The position numbers and the translations under genes were made by a program. A DNA stretch of 64,000 nt from positions 30,406 through 94,405 of the forward strand of contig NZ_MRWE01000019.1 of NCBI RefSeq assembly GCF_002093665.1. The letters are read 5' to 3'. Origin of the DNA: Rouxiella badensis (GTDB lineage: Bacteria; Pseudomonadota; Gammaproteobacteria; Enterobacterales; Enterobacteriaceae). This document shows, one piece after another, positions 63,470 to 64,000 of the stretch (position 1 is the stretch's first letter; each line of letters opens with the position of its first letter). A model generated the notes under the pieces. It searched no databases. It was not told the DNA's origin and saw only the letters and a list, made by a program, of their open reading frames with translations.

Positions 63470-63763
63470 TTAATCCCCCGCGAGGTCAGGCTTAGGCATC
63501 TGCTGAGTGTGTTTGCGCATTTTTCTTTCTATTAATTCATCGGTTTTTGGGTCGAAATAGCGACTTGGCCATATCTCTGAAGGATGTAGCTGCAAGGCAT
63601 TAGCGATTATCCACTCTCCTTTTGGCCACGGTCGCGATAACGCGTTTGCCAACGTTGAAGAACTTAATCCGGCAGAGCGTGATAAAGCTGCCAGAGTGGT
63701 GCGTTGCTTATGCAGCGACGCGATAATATCCGCGTGATGCCAATCTTCTTTCCGTAAAAGCAT
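63470..63763 (-). CDS. sfsB: SfsB/Ner-like DNA-binding protein (Nlp)
   Basis: 97-residue protein of the Ner/SfsB family, related to the Mu-phage Ner repressor. The helix-turn-helix spans about residues 20-60, with TLAALSRSAGLSSSTLANAL as turn and recognition helix. E. coli SfsB (Nlp) is associated with expression of maltose genes. AGGGAGCA precedes the ATG. In E. coli this gene lies between ispB and murA; here it converges on mdh, so ispB may lie just past the window edge. Confidence 0.9.
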   Translation of the reverse strand: MLLRKEDWHHADIIASLHKQRTTLAALSRSAGLSSSTLANALSRPWPKGEWIIANALQLHPSEIWPSRYFDPKTDELIERKMRKHTQQMPKPDLAGD

Positions 63764-63884
63764 AATTGCTCCCTTGTATTATGAGCTGGCACGTGATCGT
63801 TTAAGTCAATCGATTATTAACCTTTGCATTGAGAAACATATAAGAGCAAATTTCCGAGATGACTTCAAATTACTTTCTAAAAAT

Positions 63885-63906
63885 TAATGATTATTTTTAA
63901 TCATTA
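63885..63906. repeat. Perfect AT-rich palindrome upstream of sfsB
   Basis: TAATGATTA-TTTT-TAATCATTA, 9-bp arms, about 120 bp before the sfsB start. It looks like an operator or a weak T-rich terminator. The rest of 63764-64000 is AT-rich, with no gene visible. Confidence 0.5.
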
Positions 63907-64000
63907 GTTGTACCTGTTATTTAAAGCCGCAATGCTATTTCATTGCCTGTCTCAACTATCTGTAATGGTTATATTTTATCGCAAATCGTCATGTTATTAG

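Overview
This 64 kb window is a stretch of core chromosome from a gammaproteobacterium of the order Enterobacterales. Nearly every protein can be recognised as an orthologue of an Escherichia coli K-12 gene, and the order follows the E. coli 94-96 min region (dcuA-aspA-fxsA-groESL ... fbp-mpl). It then jumps to genes found at about 73 min in E. coli (yhcN-argR-mdh, then sfsB). Several differences from E. coli (no ampC-frdABCD beside blc, no ula operon, an AmiB with two LysM repeats, mpl joined to yhcN) point to a Yersiniaceae- or Hafniaceae-like genus rather than Escherichia. I cannot name the species from sequence alone.

Layout. 1-5.7 kb: dcuA (cut by the window edge) and aspA for C4-dicarboxylate/aspartate metabolism, fxsA, and the groES-groEL heat-shock operon behind a textbook sigma-32 promoter. 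6-10.3 kb: lipoprotein yjeI, the elongation factor P module (epmB, efp, epmA), the entericidin pair ecnA/ecnB and lipocalin blc. 10.5-13.4 kb: a two-gene accessory insert encoding an NCS2 purine permease and an 8-oxoguanine deaminase-like amidohydrolase. 13.4-19.5 kb: mscM-psd-rsgA on the minus strand and orn. 19.6-20.1 kb: three identical tRNA-Gly(GCC) genes in a perfect 148-bp tandem repeat. 20.3-32.4 kb: queG, then nnr-tsaE-amiB-mutL-miaA-hfq-hflX-hflK-hflC (NAD(P)HX repair, t6A and i6A tRNA modification, cell-wall hydrolysis, mismatch repair, RNA chaperone, ribosome rescue and FtsH regulation). 32.5-40.4 kb: yjeT, purA, nsrR-rnr-rlmB, aidB, bsmA. 40.5-43 kb: yjfP and the ribosomal operon rpsF-priB-rpsR-rplI. 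43-50 kb: ytfB, fklB, cpdB, cysQ, ytfJ, ytfK, ytfL. 50.3-57.7 kb: msrA, the tamA-tamB translocation pair, ytfP, ppa. 57.8-64 kb: fbp, mpl, yhcN, argR, mdh, sfsB.

Functional grouping. Themes that recur are translation and its rescue (EF-P and its two modifying enzymes, RsgA, HflX, RlmB, MiaA, TsaE, QueG, four operon-linked ribosomal/primosomal genes, tRNA-Gly), envelope maintenance (MscM, Psd, AmiB, TamAB, Mpl, Blc, YtfB) and stress response (GroESL, NsrR, AidB, MsrA, BsmA, YhcN, YtfK).

I found no insertion sequence, prophage, CRISPR array, integrase or restriction/defence system, and no convincing undescribed multi-gene system. The best leads are: the purine permease/8-oxoguanine deaminase insert; a near-consensus tandem ARG-box operator in the unusually long argR-yhcN spacer; a small overlapping leader ORF with an A8 run at the ytfK start; the perfect tRNA-Gly tandem repeat; and the mpl/yhcN synteny junction.
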